A DNA stretch of 64,000 nucleotides from Petrolisthes cinctipes (taxonomy: Eukaryota; Arthropoda; Malacostraca; Decapoda; Porcellanidae). Position 1 is the stretch's first letter; every line of letters begins with the position of its first letter. The stretch covers positions 62,001 to 126,000 of the forward strand of contig JAWQEG010000262.1 in NCBI GenBank assembly GCA_033782935.1. The letters run 5' to 3'. Below the pieces are notes generated by a model. The model did no database searches, was not told the origin of the DNA, and worked only from the letters and a program-made list of their open reading frames with translations. The position numbers and the translations under genes were made by a program. This document shows positions 62,990 to 64,000 of the stretch, in pieces.

Positions 62990-64000
62990 TGTTATGGACG
63001 GAGGGTAGAGATAAAGTACTGTACTAGTCACTAGGCTAGACTTACCCCGACGTTAGCTATAAACAGAATAAAGTAGCACTGGGGGGCAGGTATCTGATTA
63101 TTAAAATTATGAATTGTAAGTAAAAGTACAAACCCAGCCTATATGAAAGAATAATAACACGACCCAAAGAGACCGTCCAAACATATACCCAGGTTCGGGT
63201 ACAATGAATAAAAATGATAGAGAAACTACTCTGACTTTCTATAATATATTGACAATATGAACGAACACAAAGACAAACAATAAACACTGAAAGAATTGAT
63301 AAATGAAATCAGGATTTCCAACTATGACAGAACATGAGACAGAGTTCCCAGATTAAATAATGCACCTGCAATAATCACTCAATAAATCACTACCACTGTA
63401 CCATCACTTCAATAACCACACATCAATAACACAAGGCACTAGGCACACTTAAGCACAGAATTAATAATGGTAAGTTAGCACATCACTGGCATATATAATA
63501 AGGGAACATCAATGCATCACAACATACATGTAATAATATAATAATAGAAATATCAATGCACAAATATATATAATAATAGTAATAGTAATATCAATTTATA
63601 AGAGAGTGACCCTATTTCACTGTGAGAAAAATGTAGAAGTAAATACAATTATACTTATCAGATATGCTTGCATGTCTCGTCCCGAATCTTATCACTCACT
63701 CACTTACAAAACACACCCTGTTGTTTGTTGTCCCAAGTCTCCCAAGCATTTGCCCACAGGCTCAACCCCCGCGCTTATATACAGTTGGCTCCACAAAGAG
63801 AAGTGAGCATGTTACAACAGAGTCATAGGCGCGTCTCCGAACTGTTCGTTAACGCAGACTTAAACACACATCACGCACACGCTCCCGTCTATCAACAACT
63901 ATTGGTAGACACAAGAAACGAAAACGGACAATTTTCCCGCCGCCACCTGCAAGAGGGGGGAGGATGCGTACAAATTTAGAAAACATAACAGGCCACGACA
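62990..64000 (-). repeat. 5' LTR of the Gmr1-like element (cut by window edge)
   Basis: Starts tgttatggacgg at 62990 and matches 56725-57735 along its whole visible length. About 170 bp of it should lie beyond the window. By analogy with other LTRs it would contain the element's promoter, but no TATA position stands out. Confidence 0.85.

Larger units (their letters stand above)
56725..64000 (-). mobile_element. Gmr1-like Ty3/Gypsy LTR retrotransposon (runs off the window)
   Basis: A minus-strand LTR element inserted into the satellite. It has two ~1.18-kb LTRs, a primer-binding site beside the right (5') LTR, a purine tract beside the left (3') LTR, gag, and a pol whose order on the minus strand is protease, integrase, reverse transcriptase, RNase H. 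Integrase before RT is characteristic of the Gmr1-like group of Ty3/Gypsy elements. No envelope-like frame is seen. Gag has at least two stops and two frameshifts, and pol at least two stops and two frameshifts, so this copy is inactive. The left target-duplication cannot be compared because the right end is outside the window. Confidence 0.85.

Noticed and set aside
56725..64000. An endogenous retrovirus with an envelope gene
   Set aside because: No envelope-like frame lies between RNase H (ends 57992) and the 3' LTR (starts 57903); the gap is only about 90 bp.

Overview
The window is eukaryotic, repeat-dominated DNA, most likely from an arthropod and probably a decapod crustacean. The evidence is interstitial TTAGG/CCTAA repeats (the usual arthropod telomere unit), AT-rich intergenic sequence, intron-like exon structure in one degraded gene, and a mix of Jockey-type LINE, Penelope-like, piggyBac and Gmr1-like Gypsy elements. 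The species cannot be fixed from the sequence. No intact protein-coding gene was found: every recognisable coding region carries stops, frameshifts or deletions. Layout, left arm (1-18.2 kb): a 20-bp minisatellite; a broken piggyBac transposase (281-1586) followed by an ~80-bp tandem repeat; about 4.3 kb without genes holding AAT and CTA/CCA microsatellites and TTAGG-bearing repeats in both orientations; then a minus-strand multi-exon relic (11244 down to 6007) that joins a C2H2 zinc-finger/transposase-like protein to a SAM-like, SAMD3-like protein, with an exonic 21-bp heptapeptide minisatellite. Next are the 3' end of one LINE (11286-12026) and a longer Jockey-type LINE (12305-18215), whose RNase H region is split by a 2.8-kb Penelope-like element with inverted arms. 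Middle (18.2-56.7 kb): a 38.5-kb satellite array of ~62/54-bp monomers (roughly 600-700 copies) with several levels of higher-order duplication (periods of about 182, 341, 532, 1076, 1685, 1770, 2425, 3278 and 3728 bp). Four copies of a composite insertion (a TTAA-flanked piggyBac-type MITE abutting a tRNA-derived SINE) sit in the array with the same satellite flanks, so they multiplied as part of the satellite. Right arm (56.7-64 kb): a minus-strand LTR retrotransposon inserted in the satellite, with ~1.18-kb LTRs and the pol order protease-integrase-RT-RNase H, the arrangement of Gmr1-like Gypsy elements. Its right LTR runs off the window. Overall this looks like a heterochromatic, possibly pericentromeric or subtelomeric, nest of transposons around a satellite. 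The elements are related by nesting rather than by a shared pathway. The most unusual points are the higher-order satellite carrying a MITE+SINE passenger, the zinc-finger/transposase-like/SAM relic, the PLE-in-LINE nest, and the integrase-before-RT retrotransposon.
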